From Macrocystis pyrifera (taxonomy: Eukaryota; Sar; Phaeophyceae; Laminariales; Laminariaceae): DNA of 64,000 nucleotides. The notes beneath the pieces were generated by a model that was not told where the DNA came from, made no database searches, and saw nothing but the letters and a program-made list of their open reading frames with translations. This document shows, piece by piece, positions 1 to 9,969 of this stretch (the first letter of the stretch is position 1; every line of letters starts with the position of its first letter). The stretch is from contig JASSKH010000019.1 of NCBI GenBank assembly GCA_031763025.1, forward strand, positions 9,712,250-9,776,249, in the 5' to 3' direction. The position numbers and the translations under genes were made by a program.

Positions 1-1885
1 GATACTTTCGCATCGTGTTATCCTGAGCGCCTTCGCATACGAGAGGGTGGTGTGGTCGGTGCGTAGTCGGCGCTGGAAACCAATGACTCGCAGAAGGACT
101 TCGTGGTGGGCTGATCGAAGCTTGGCGAAGTGGTCCGCATTGAGGGTCCACGTCACGCAACCGTACAGCAAGGTCTCAATCACCTCGGCCTTCAGCATCC
201 GGACTTTCAGACTAAGCGGTGCGTTCGTCCTATCGTACAGTTCCGGACCATACCGTTTGAGGCATGCCCGCATCAGACGGATTCGTCGCTCGATTTCGAA
301 GGAGAGGTCAGCGTTCTCGTGGATAATGCCTCCTAGGTACAAAAACTGGGTCGTCTGTTTATACTTTTGGCCTGCAGCTTCGATCGCGAGCGGTGAGGTG
401 GTAAACGTCTGATCCGGTGTTCGTAGGAGCATCGTCTCTGTCTTCTTCTCGGATACCGTGAGACCTACTGCTTCGAAGACAGTCACGATGACTGTCATCA
501 TTCTCGCAAGGCCTTCCGCCGACTTCGAGACTATTCCTGCATCGTCTGCATACAACATGCCCCACACAGCCCTTTGCACGCATGCCAACGGTTCCTCTTT
601 TCCGACAACCCTGTCCTCTTCGAGATGAACCAAATCCCTTACGATGCATTCGTCTTTGCTGAAGCGTACCAGCACGATGTGTATCGCAGCGGCGAAGAAC
701 ACGTTGAACAGTAACGGCGATAGTACGCAGCCTTGCCGCAGTCCCTGGGTTACATTGAACCAGTCCGAGTGTTCACCGTCATCCGCACGCACGCGAGCCC
801 GCATGCCTTCGTGAAAATTGCGAATGATTGTGAGCATCTTGGTTGGTACACCAAGGCGTGTGAGTACCTCCCACAACAGTTCTCGGTCGACAGAGTCGTA
901 CGCTTTCTGCAAGTCGATAAAGCACATGTACAGGGGGATTTTCTTCTGCCGCCCGAGCTGCTGCAACCGGCGCACGACAAACAGCATATCGACTGTTGAC
1001 CGTGCGGGGCGGAAGCCACACCGTTCTTCAGGGAGTATATGCTCGGTCTCGCAGTAGCTGCTTAGACGGGACGCAACGATTTTCAGCAACACCTTGCCTG
1101 CGTGAGCAACAAGCGAAATACCTCTGTAGTTGTTGCAATCAGTTCTATCCTTCTTTTTATGAAGGGTTTTTATGATCGCATCTTTCCATTGCTGGGGGAC
1201 TTCTCCCGTTACCCAAACGTTAACAAGGATACTGTGAAAATACTGCACGAAAGCGGGGTGGTCAAGTTTCAGTACTTCGACCGGGAGACCATCTGGTCCA
1301 ACGGCTTTCCAGTTTGACATACCCTTCACTGCTTCCATCATCTCGTCAATGGATGGTTCATTTCCAAGGGATAGTTTCAGCGGTCGTGGTGGCACTAGGT
1401 CGATGATCGTGGGGTCAAGTTTCAGCGATTTCGTGTTCAATAGTTTGTGGTAGTGCCCCGCCCATCTTTCACGAATTCGCGCTTGATCTCGCAACAGCGT
1501 GCCATCCTCGTCCATGATAAACTGTTCACTCCTCGCTTTCGTACCTTGCAACCCTACCGTACTCTTCAGGTGCTTGTAGAACCCTCGTTGATCGGAACTC
1601 GCGAGGAATTTCTCGGTTTCAGCGAGGTACTCTTCAAAATACGCATTGACTCCTGCGGCGACCACTTCCTGCAGATTCGCACAGGCGGATCTCAACTTCT
1701 TCCACGCTGTACTATCTCGGGGGTAGACACGCAGGAGCTGTCTCGCATCCTCCCTCGCTGTCCATGCTACTTTGAAAGCGGCCACCGTTTCGGGGGTCTC
1801 ACACCAACCGTTTCGGTGGTGACGACGTGGTGGAGGTGGCACCTCTTTCTCAACAGCATTCATGACAGTTGTGGTGAAAAACTCA
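1..1885 (-). mobile_element. RTE-like LINE copy A, 3' part beyond the left edge
   Basis: Non-LTR retrotransposon body on the minus strand. It matches 10036-11920 at a constant offset of 10035, with about six single-base differences seen by eye (roughly 99.7% identity). It covers residues about 135-761 of the ORF described for copy B: the linker after the endonuclease, the whole reverse transcriptase with its YADD box, and most of the C-terminal region. The differences I checked are synonymous or conservative and I see no stop, so the frame runs open off the left edge. The match stops abruptly at 1885, where the sequence changes to an inverted piece of LINE 3' UTR. This looks like a 5'-truncated recent insertion or a recent segmental duplicate. 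The RTE assignment rests on motif order and the microsatellite-type tail of copy B. Confidence 0.85.
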
Positions 1886-2290
1886 GTATGATGACATGGC
1901 ATGGCATTGCATACGTGGCAACGTAGTATCTCTCTGGCTTAGCTTTGTGACCACAGAACTTGTATCTCTCTACGATTTAAGAATCGGCACGGACGCTGGT
2001 TGTGCTGGATGTCAACAGGCAGAAAGAACGGTTTAATGTGGAGAAAACAACAACAACATACGACAGGCACGACATACACATTTAATGAAATATAGAAACG
2101 AAACGACACAAAGAAAAAAACAAAGAAGACAAATTGAAAGATAAAACAAACGAAAAATACATTAGAAACAAACTGTGGTGCCCCCCGCCGCAGGGGATGC
2201 GGCAGGCACTTGAACGAACGAGCTGGAAAAAAAAAATGAAAAAAAGAAAAAAAACACCAATACTCGTCGTAAACAGAGTAAGGCTAACTA
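1886..2290. repeat. Rearranged LINE 3'-UTR pieces in opposite orientations
   Basis: Positions 1886-2045 on the plus strand match 5907-6092 (plus) and 8937-9060 (minus). This is the terminal part of the LINE family's 3' UTR and ends in GTTTAATGTG. Positions about 2060-2290 match 5650-5900 in reverse complement, which is the pyrimidine-rich part just upstream of that terminal segment. The two pieces therefore lie head to head here, whereas in copies B and C they are collinear. No coding content is seen. Confidence 0.65.
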
Positions 2291-2418
2291 CCAAGGTGAA
2301 ACAACAGACTAACCCCCTTATTGAGCACAAATGCTTTAGCTGAAAAACATCGAACTGCAGGAAAGCTCACCAAAAATTATTAGCTAATACCTCCAGTAAG
2401 TAGTAGTATATTATTAGT

Positions 2419-2525
2419 ATTACGGGGGTCCATAGTTAACGGGACCGAATTTTGTTAGTAAAAATAGGCAAATATATAGGTTTTTATCTATACCATAGGT
2501 CCTATTAACTATGGACCCCCGTAAT
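2419..2525. mobile_element. 107-bp terminal-inverted-repeat mini element
   Basis: Two 28-bp arms (2419-2446 and 2498-2525) are inverted complements with two mismatches. The arms start ATTACGGGGGTCCATAG and end CTATGGACCCCCGTAAT. TA dinucleotides flank the CGGGGGTCC cores, which would fit a TA target site of the Tc1/mariner kind, but this is inference. The 51-bp centre is AT-rich and non-coding. The structure could also act as a hairpin. The surrounding 2291-2820 shows no supported gene. Confidence 0.6.
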
Positions 2526-2820
2526 AGTAGTGGTGATTAAACCCATGTACAGGTAGAAGATACGGAGCAAATCTGGGGTTGGTGGAGAGGTATTGAATCG
2601 TTGGCATTCTTCAACAGAGGGGATGGGCGAGAGGTGTATAGAGTTGATGACTAGCGCAATTGGTTGAACTAGGGAGACAGGCTGGGAAGGGTTGATACTG
2701 TAAGGAAGAAGACCAGTCAGGAAGAATAACATCTACCTTATTACTCTACGAAGAGCCACTTTCGCCATAGAGAAGAAAAATAAACAAAAGAAGAAAAAAA
2801 AAGGAGGCGGGGGACGAGCC

Positions 2821-5800
2821 TCACGTCGGCTGGCAAAGAATGCAGCAGGCGAGGCTCGTAGTAGATAGAAAGAGGCACTGGTGGCGGTAGCGACCTACAA
2901 TGTGCGCACACTGGCTGTAATGGGAAAGAACGGGTGCGGACATGACGAGGGTGTACTGGCGAAGGGACGGCAACTCGGCTGTGACTTCGTTGGCCTGCAG
3001 GAAACTCGGAGGTCCGGCAGCACGACGTTCCGTGCGGCGTTTTCTGTTCAGGTCAGGAAAACATAGCTGCCAGGCAAGGGTTGTACGGAGTAGGTTTATC
3101 AATAGCTTTCAAGGAATCATTGTGCAGTATGTCGGTGTACACTCAGCAGTTCATTGACGAGCGGCTTATATCTATGCGCTCTAAGCTGGCTGGAAAATGC
3201 GAGGCAGTTAGTTTCGTCGTTGCGTATACTCCAACTGATTGTACCAAGGCCGCCGAACTGAATGGTATCTTCTGGCAAAAGCTGGAGGACTTGGTGGAAA
3301 AGATCCCGACGAAAGAGTGTCCGTTTGTACTAATGGATGCCAACTCGCGAACTGCACAGATGATGAAAGGGTGCGGTGATGATGAAAGTAGAGTGATGGA
3401 TATGGACGTGATGTTCGTAACCATAATGACAAACGACTCCTGTTGCTACCTATTGCAAGTTAGCTCTCATCGACATGTTTTTCATACACATAACGGCACC
3501 AGCCCGAATAACCGTAAGCGGATCGACTACATCTTAACCCGTCAAGCCCATGAACCTAGAGTACAAGACGTTAATGTCGTCCGACAGCCTTCTGCCCCAG
3601 CTAAGGCTGACTCAGACCACAACATCTGGTATATCAAAGACCGACTCAGTGGTCACTTTGCGCCTAACATACAAATACGTAGCCGATAAAACGCCGAGAG
3701 TTCGACAGGCCGAGTTTTATGTCCGATGAAAAGTGTCGTGAACGAGTAGTCGCGAGGGTAATTTCCACTATCAACCAGCGTATCCAGCCCCGTAGTAAGT
3801 CTGGCACGGTTGAGTTGTTTTTAAGCGGCTATTATTGATGCGGTCGAAAAAGAGTTGCCACCCCCTCCACGTCGCCACCGCAGACATGGATGGTGAGAGT
3901 CTGGCGAAACCTTGGCCGCATTCATATTAGCATGGACAGCGAGGGAGGATGCACGACAATTATTGCGTGCCCACCCCCGGGATAGAACGGCGTGGAAGAC
4001 ACCGAGATCTGCGTATTCGAACCTGCGGACGGTGATTGCCGGAGGACTTCATGCGTACTTCGAAGCGTACCTCGCCGAAACCGAACGACTCCTAGCGAAC
4101 AACGACCAGAGAGGCCTTTACAAGCACCGTAGGAGTATGGCAAGATTAAAGGGGACTAAAGCGAGGAGCGAACAGTATTTTAGAGACGAGGATCGCACGC
4201 TGTTGCGGGATAAGGTGCGAATTCGTGAACGATGAGGGGGGATATACCACTACTGTAACTCTTCAACACGAAATCGCTTCAACTCGACCCCATGATCATC
4301 GACCTCTTGCCACCACGACCGCTAAATCTGTCGCTCGGAGATGAACCATCCATGGACGAGATGACGCAAGCACTTAAGGGAATGCCAAATTGCAAACCTG
4401 TCGGGCCTTATACCTAGGCGGCATTATCCACGAAAACGCTCACCTCGTGCTCTAAATCGACCGACGGATCCGTCTCATGCGAGCATGCCTCAAACGGTTC
4501 CGTCCCAAGATGTATATGATAGGACGACCGTCCCCCTTAGCCTTAAAGTCTGAATGCTGAAGGTCGAGGTGGTTGAGACCCTAGTAGACGGGTATATGAC
4601 GTGGAGCCTTTAGAGCGGAACACTTTGCCAAGCTTCGAACGGCTCACCACCAAGGCCTGTTGCGAGCCATTGGCTTCCAGCGCCAACTTCGTACGGACCA
4701 TACCACCCTCTCGTATGCGAATGCCCTCGCCATGACACGATGCGAGAGCATCGAAACGACCATTCGCAAACGGCTCTTCTTTGCGGTAGGGGTGGCGCGG
4801 CAACGCAATGAGCGATTACCCAGTCGGTAATGTTCGGAACGATGGCTCGTTGGGAGAACCCGAGACCTGGCGGACAGTTAGAAACTTGGCATAGGTGCAT
4901 AGTCGAAGACCTTAGGGAGCCACTGAAGGGTGAACGGCACTTGCCCCCTTGGTGTTTGGAGTTGAGACCGCGCGGTGGTCCCCTGCTGCGAAAAATGAGG
5001 GGGAGCGGTACCAGGGGATCCTCGAAGCAGCCGAAACGTTTATGGTGAGGTGACACGAGGCTAAGGCTGAGCTGACTAGGCAGCGCCGCGCATCCGCCGT
5101 GGATGGTATCCAAGGGAATTGGGAGAGGGGGGGCAATAGGAGGAGTGGCAGACATCTCGGCCAAGGGAATGCGGAGAGAGGGGGCGACAGGAATAGAAGA
5201 GGAACTACAGTGGAAGAAAGAATGAAGTGCGTGGCAGACAGGGTAGCAAGGCACCGGGCAAATTTTTAGTAGGAAGCAGAACATGCCTATACTACTCGTG
5301 TCAACAGCTGGTGCAGCTGGTTCGAACGTGGCCTTTCTTTTGTCTTCTTTGTTTTTGTTTTCATATCTTGCGTGATCCTCTGTGATTTTCATTTTATTTC
5401 TTTCTTTTCATTTTTCGATTGATAAACCTCATTGAAGAAGTCGTGGGGCTTGGGTGGATGACGAACCTGCTTTGCTTGTTTCGTATTGTCTGACGCCGAG
5501 CGACCAGGATAGTTGACGAGAACGCTGGACGGAGGCGGCAGGCGGGGTAGCAAGGTACCAGGCGGACTGGCAGGGAGAACCTGGCTATGCTACTCGTACC
5601 ACAAACTGCTGCCGCTACCTGGGGGATGCTTTGTGATTTGGTTTGCATGATATTTTCCCTTGGTCCTTAGTCGTAGTCTGTTGACGACGAGTAGTGGTGT
5701 TCTTCTTTCTCCTTTATTTTCTAGCTCTTTTTTCGCAAGTGTATGCCACATCCCCTGCGGGGGGGGCACGACAGTTTGTTTCTTACATTTTTTTCTTGTT

Positions 5801-6092
5801 TATTTTTCTCTTTCGATTTATCTTCTATGTTTTTATTTATATATGTTTTTGATTTGTTTCGTTTCTCTACTTCATGGAATGTGTATGCCATCCACGTCGT
5901 ATCCAGTATGATGACATGGCATTGCATTGCCCACTGCACTGTGCTTACTGCATGCGTGCAACGTAGTATATCTTTGGCGTAGTTATGTGATCACAGAACT
6001 TGTATCTCTCGTAGGATTGAAGAATCGGCACGGACGCTGGTTGTACAATGTGCAGGATGTCGACGGGTGGAAAGAACGGTTTAATGTGAATA
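2821..6092 (+). mobile_element. Degenerate RTE-like LINE copy C with RT core deleted
   Basis: Plus-strand copy of the same LINE family. Coding remnants in order: endonuclease start with TYNVRTL and GLQETRR (2881-3064, ends at a stop), endonuclease end with DYILTR and a DSDHN box (3081-3689), the linker (3912-4235), then residues equivalent to about 300-331 of copy B. At about 4400 the sequence jumps from VGP to [10 protein letters not shown], deleting about 318 codons that contain every catalytic RT motif. The C-terminal part continues to about 5216 with many stops and shifts. The 3' UTR runs to GTTTAATGTG near 6092. The start is uncertain: 2770-2880 may be 5' UTR. It cannot encode a functional protein. 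Confidence 0.85.
5405..5650 (+). repeat. Second copy of a LINE 3'-UTR segment inside copy C
   Basis: The block GGGTAGCAAGGTACCAGGC near 5547 repeats the block GGGTAGCAAGGCACCGGGC near 5240 and is also present in the 3' UTR of copy B (reverse complement, about 9515-9535). Copy C therefore carries two versions about 306 bp apart. This could be a tandem duplication or a very short 5'-truncated insertion. No coding capacity. Confidence 0.5.
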
Positions 6093-6299
6093 ACGCAAAC
6101 ACTCGTTGGGGTGCTTTGAAGGTTCCGGCATTGCGACCGGTCTGGGCTTTTTGCCATCTGGGGCGCCGCCAATTTCGGAACCATAATTCGGAATTCATCC
6201 CAATATGTTCCGAATGGTCTCTAAAACCCGGTTTACAATGCATTGCCGCCAACTCAGTACCTGCTAGCGCGCCCTAGACAGCGTGGGACGGCGCTCCAT

Positions 6300-8415
6300 G
6301 CATTCCCAAAGTGTAGTGTGGACCCACCCGGAGGTACTGGCCCAGAAATGACCTCAATCGGCCACGAGCAGCGCGCGCGCGAAGCATCTGAAAATGTCAT
6401 TTTTTCTGGCCTCCAAAAAGTGTCACACACAATAATAATTCTGCAAGATGAACGTCGTTCGACGGGTTTGAGCGCAGCTACAACTCCTCGGAGACGCCAC
6501 GGAGAAGTAGGGAGAGCGCGCGAAAGCTTTGCACACACACCAAAGTGTAGCCTGTGTACACGATGTTCCGCTGGTGCAAACACGCGCTTGATCGGCCGCG
6601 AGCAGCGCCCACATGAAGCATCTAAAAAAGAGTAGTGTTTTTCCGGGCACCAAAAATTGACGACAACTGTAATAATTCTGCAAGATGAACGTCGTTTCCA
6701 CGGGTTTTTCAGCTCAACTCCATCTCCTCGGACACGCCGCAGAGAAGAACTGCTGCACGAAGTAGGGAGAACGCCCGACAGCGCCACACGCAGACTAAAG
6801 TGTTGCCTGTGTACACGATATACCGCTGACGCAAAGATGGGCGTGATCGACCGAGAGCATCGCTTACACGAAGCATCTAAAAAAACGTATATACTTGTTT
6901 TGTGTCCACCAAAAAGTGTCGCAAACGGTAATAAATCTGCAAGATGAACGGCGTTCGACGGGCTGCTTAGCTCAACTCTGACTCCTCGGGAACGTCACGG
7001 ATAAGTGCTGCTGTACGAGCTAGAGAGCGCCCGCGAAAGCGCCGCACGCAGGCCAAATTTTAGCCTGTGTACACGATATGCCGCTGGCGCAAAGACGGGT
7101 GTGATCGGCCGAGAGCATCGCTCACACGAAGCATCTGAAAAAACGTATATATATATATATATATTTTTGTCCAACAAAAAGTGTCACAAACGGTAATGAA
7201 TCAGCAAGATGAACGTCATCTCGACGTGTTGCTTAACTCGACTCTGACTCATCGGGGACGTCACGGATAAGTGCTGCTGTACGAGCTAGAGAGCGCCCGC
7301 GAAAGCGCCGCACGCAGACCAAAGTGTAGCCTGTGTACACGATATGCCGCTGGCGCAAAGACGGGCGTGATCGGCCTTGAGCAGCGCCCACACGAAGCAT
7401 CTAAAAAAACTCTACGTGTTCTTTCGTGTCCACGAAAAAGTGTCGCGAACGGTAATGAACCTGCAAAATGGAGTGAAGCCTGTGTACACGACATGCCACT
7501 GGCGCAAAGACGGGTGTGATCGGCCGGGAGCATCGCTCACACGAAGCATCTAAAAAAACGTATATATATATATATATTGTCCACCAAAACGTGTCGCAAA
7601 TGGTAATGAATCTGCAAGATGAACGTCGTCTCGACATGTTGCTTAGCTCAACTCTGACTCCTCGGGGACGTGACGGACAAACGCTGCTGTACGAGCTAGA
7701 GAGCGCCCGCGAAAGCGCCGCAAAAACAGATCAAAGTGTAGCCTGTGTACACGATATGCCGCTGCGCAAAGACGGGCGTGATCGGCCTTGAGCAGCGCTC
7801 ACACGGAGCATCTAAAAAAGTGTACGTTTTATTTCGTGTCCACGAAAAAGTGTCGCGAACGGTAATGAATCTGCAAAATGGAGTGTAGCCTGTGTACACG
7901 ATATGCCACTGGCGCAACGACGGGTGTGATCGGCCGGGAGCATCGCTCACACGAAGCATCTAAAAAAACGTATATATATTGTGTCCGCCAAAAAGTGTCG
8001 CAAACGGTAATGAATCTGCAAGATGAACGTCGTCTCGACATGTTGCTTTGCTCAACGCTGCCTCCTCGGGGACGTGACGGATAAGTGCTGCTGTACGAAG
8101 TAGAGAGTACCCGCGAAAGCGCCGCACGCAGACCGAAGTGCAGCCTGTGTACACGATATGCTGCTGGCGCAAAGACGGGCGTGATCGGCCTTGAGCAGCG
8201 CTCACACGAAGATATAAAAAAAAGGTACGTTTTTGTTGTGTCCACGAAAAAGTGTCGCAAAAGGTGATAAATCTGCAAGATGAACGCCGTTTCGACGGGG
8301 TTTTGAGCTCAACTCTGACTTCTCGGGGACGCCACGGAGACGAGCTGCCGCACGAAGCAGGGAGAGCGCGCGACAGCGCCGCACGCAGACCAAAGTGTAG
8401 CCTGTGTACACACCG
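6300..8415 (+). repeat. Satellite array with long (~257 bp) and short (~148 bp) units
   Basis: The anchor CCTGTGTACACGAT recurs at 6551, 6806, 7063, 7330, 7479, 7742, 7889, 8143 and 8401, with a partial unit near 6310. Spacings are 255, 257, 267, 149, 263, 147, 254 and 258 bp. Shared unit parts include TGATCGGCC, CACACGAAGCATCTAAAAAA, AGTGTCGCAAACGGTAATGA and CTCCTCGGGGACGT. Several units carry a (TA)n tract of different length after the oligo-A (about 7145, 7560 and 7970). The long-plus-short pair at 7330-7741 is repeated at about 410 bp, which is a small higher-order repeat. ORFs occur on both strands, but in no constant frame, so I treat the array as non-coding. Confidence 0.9.
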
Positions 8416-8419
8416 TGCC

Positions 8420-8909
8420 GCTGGGACGCCATCGCTCGGATCGCGGCTTCCACCTCCCACCTAGACGGGACGTCATCCAGCGGACTGCACGAGAGCCAGA
8501 CCCAAACAGCGGACTGTCCACGATATTCGGGTCGAGGGTCGATGACTTGTTGTTTTGCAGCTTATGAAAGCACCTTACCCATCGTTTCCCGATGAGGCCG
8601 ATACACCACAGTAATATACCTTCCTCGTCCCTGATGCACTCGGAATTGAAAGAGCTCTTCCCTTCCACATCCATCCCCTTGAGGTGTTTGTACAGCCCAA
8701 ACTGATCGCCTTCTTGGATACGCCTTTCGAGTTGACTGACGTATTCTTCGAATACCTTCTGCACTCCGTCCGTCCTCGCACGTTTGAGCTGTTTCGTGGC
8801 AACCCTCGAAGCTTTCCGTAGACGTTTGCCGTTGGGGTCAGCACATGGTTGCGTCCTCGCATATTCGTGCTCCTGCCAGCACAAGCGCACCTCTGTTTCT
8901 GCTTCTTCC
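8420..8909 (-). mobile_element. Diverged LINE fragment D, downstream part
   Basis: Minus-strand peptide with KVFEEYVSQLE, QFGLYKHLKG, IRDEEG and KLQNNKSSTLDP. It aligns to the linker region of LINE copy B ([36 protein letters not shown]) at clearly lower identity, so it is a second, older LINE lineage. In the end part the frame shifts to PLDDVPSRWEVEAAIRAMA, the counterpart of the segment just before the RT domain. It then breaks at the first satellite unit near 8415. Its upstream half probably lies at 12403-12790, separated by the insertion of copy B. Confidence 0.65.
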
Positions 8910-8910
8910 G

Positions 8911-8930
8911 GTGTGTGTGTGTGTGTGTGT
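8911..8930 (-). repeat. (AC)10 tail of LINE copy B
   Basis: A (GT)10 run on the plus strand, read as (AC)10 on the minus strand, directly follows the terminal 3'-UTR segment of copy B (GTTTAATGTGAAGA). Microsatellite rather than poly(A) ends are known for RTE-type LINEs, so I take it as the element's 3' terminus. Confidence 0.65.
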
Positions 8931-9561
8931 TCTTCACATTAAACCGTTCTTCTACTCGTCGACATCCAGCAAGCCCAGTGTCCGTGCTGATTCTTCACCC
9001 TAGAAAGATACGAGCTCTGTGGTCACAGACTACGACACAGAGATAACACACCGTAATGCATTAATAGCCTACGTAATACCATGCCTTCGCACTAGGTGCG
9101 GCCGACACAACATACATACATACGCCAGCAACCAAAATACACCATAAAGAAAGAGAAGCAACGAAAAAACCAAACCGAAAAAGAACAAGAAAAAGAAAAA
9201 GAAAAGGAGAAGAATCCCAAATAAATAAATAAAATGGGAAGCCAAAGCTCAGACACATACATACTTACCCCGAGCATGAGCCAAAAGGGACGTGCAAGGG
9301 GAAAGATACGAGAAGGAAAAAGGGGACTATGCATCCCGGTGAACACTTAACTAAGTAAAAAGAGCAATAGTGAGTGGGCCAAAATACGCTCGTCACCCAC
9401 CCACTATGTAGTACTTCTTTCATAAGGATAAGAAGGGAAAAAAATCAAAATGCATACCGAACGGCCGCAGCACTTGGCGGTACGAGTAGCAAAGAAACGT
9501 CCAACCTATTAGTCGGCCTGGTACCTTGCTACCCTATCTGCGGTCTCTCTGCTACTCTCTT

Positions 9562-9969
9562 CTACCGCGGTTTCCCTTCTACTCCTCCTGTTCCCCCCCT
9601 GCCCCTATACACTTGTACGGTGTTCCCTCTACCCCTCCTGCTGTTACCCCTCCCCCCATTCCCTCTAACACTACCTGCAGCGGATGCACGGCGCTGTCTA
9701 CTCAACTTTGCCTCAACCTCGTGCCACCTGCCCATGAACTGTTCAGCTGCTTCGAGGATTCCCCGGTACCACTTTCCCGTCTGTTTTGCTGCAGTGGGCC
9801 ACAGTGCGGTCCCAACTCCAAAGACTAAGGGGGAGTCTTCCGTTGATCCCTCTGTGGCTTTGAACACTCTAAGGTCCTCAGCAATTGCCCTAGGCCAAGT
9901 CTTAGGCTGCCCGCCTGGTTTCGGGCTCCCCCCACCAGCGATCGTCCCGAACATCAACCGACTGGGCAA
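9562..9969 (-). pseudogene. C-terminal tail of the LINE ORF after a premature TAA
   Basis: This frame directly continues the LINE ORF after the TAA at 9970-9972. The residues following the stop (LPSR, MFGTIAGG, PKPGGQPKTW) have counterparts in copy C around 4805-4890, where the stop position reads as an arginine codon (CGA). The segment is therefore the normal C-terminus, cut off by a nonsense change. Its role is unknown; it is proline, glycine and arginine rich with no domain I recognise. Confidence 0.6.

Noticed and set aside
4610..5392. 260-codon minus-strand ORF
   Set aside because: Antisense to the C-terminal part and 3' UTR of degenerate LINE copy C.
6254..6787. Long ORFs within the satellite array (both strands)
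   Set aside because: The frame changes from unit to unit, and both strands are open by composition; no conserved protein.
6300..8415. CRISPR array or rDNA spacer interpretation of the tandem repeats
   Set aside because: Units are about 148-257 bp without short repeat/spacer structure, and I see no rRNA or 5S sequence.
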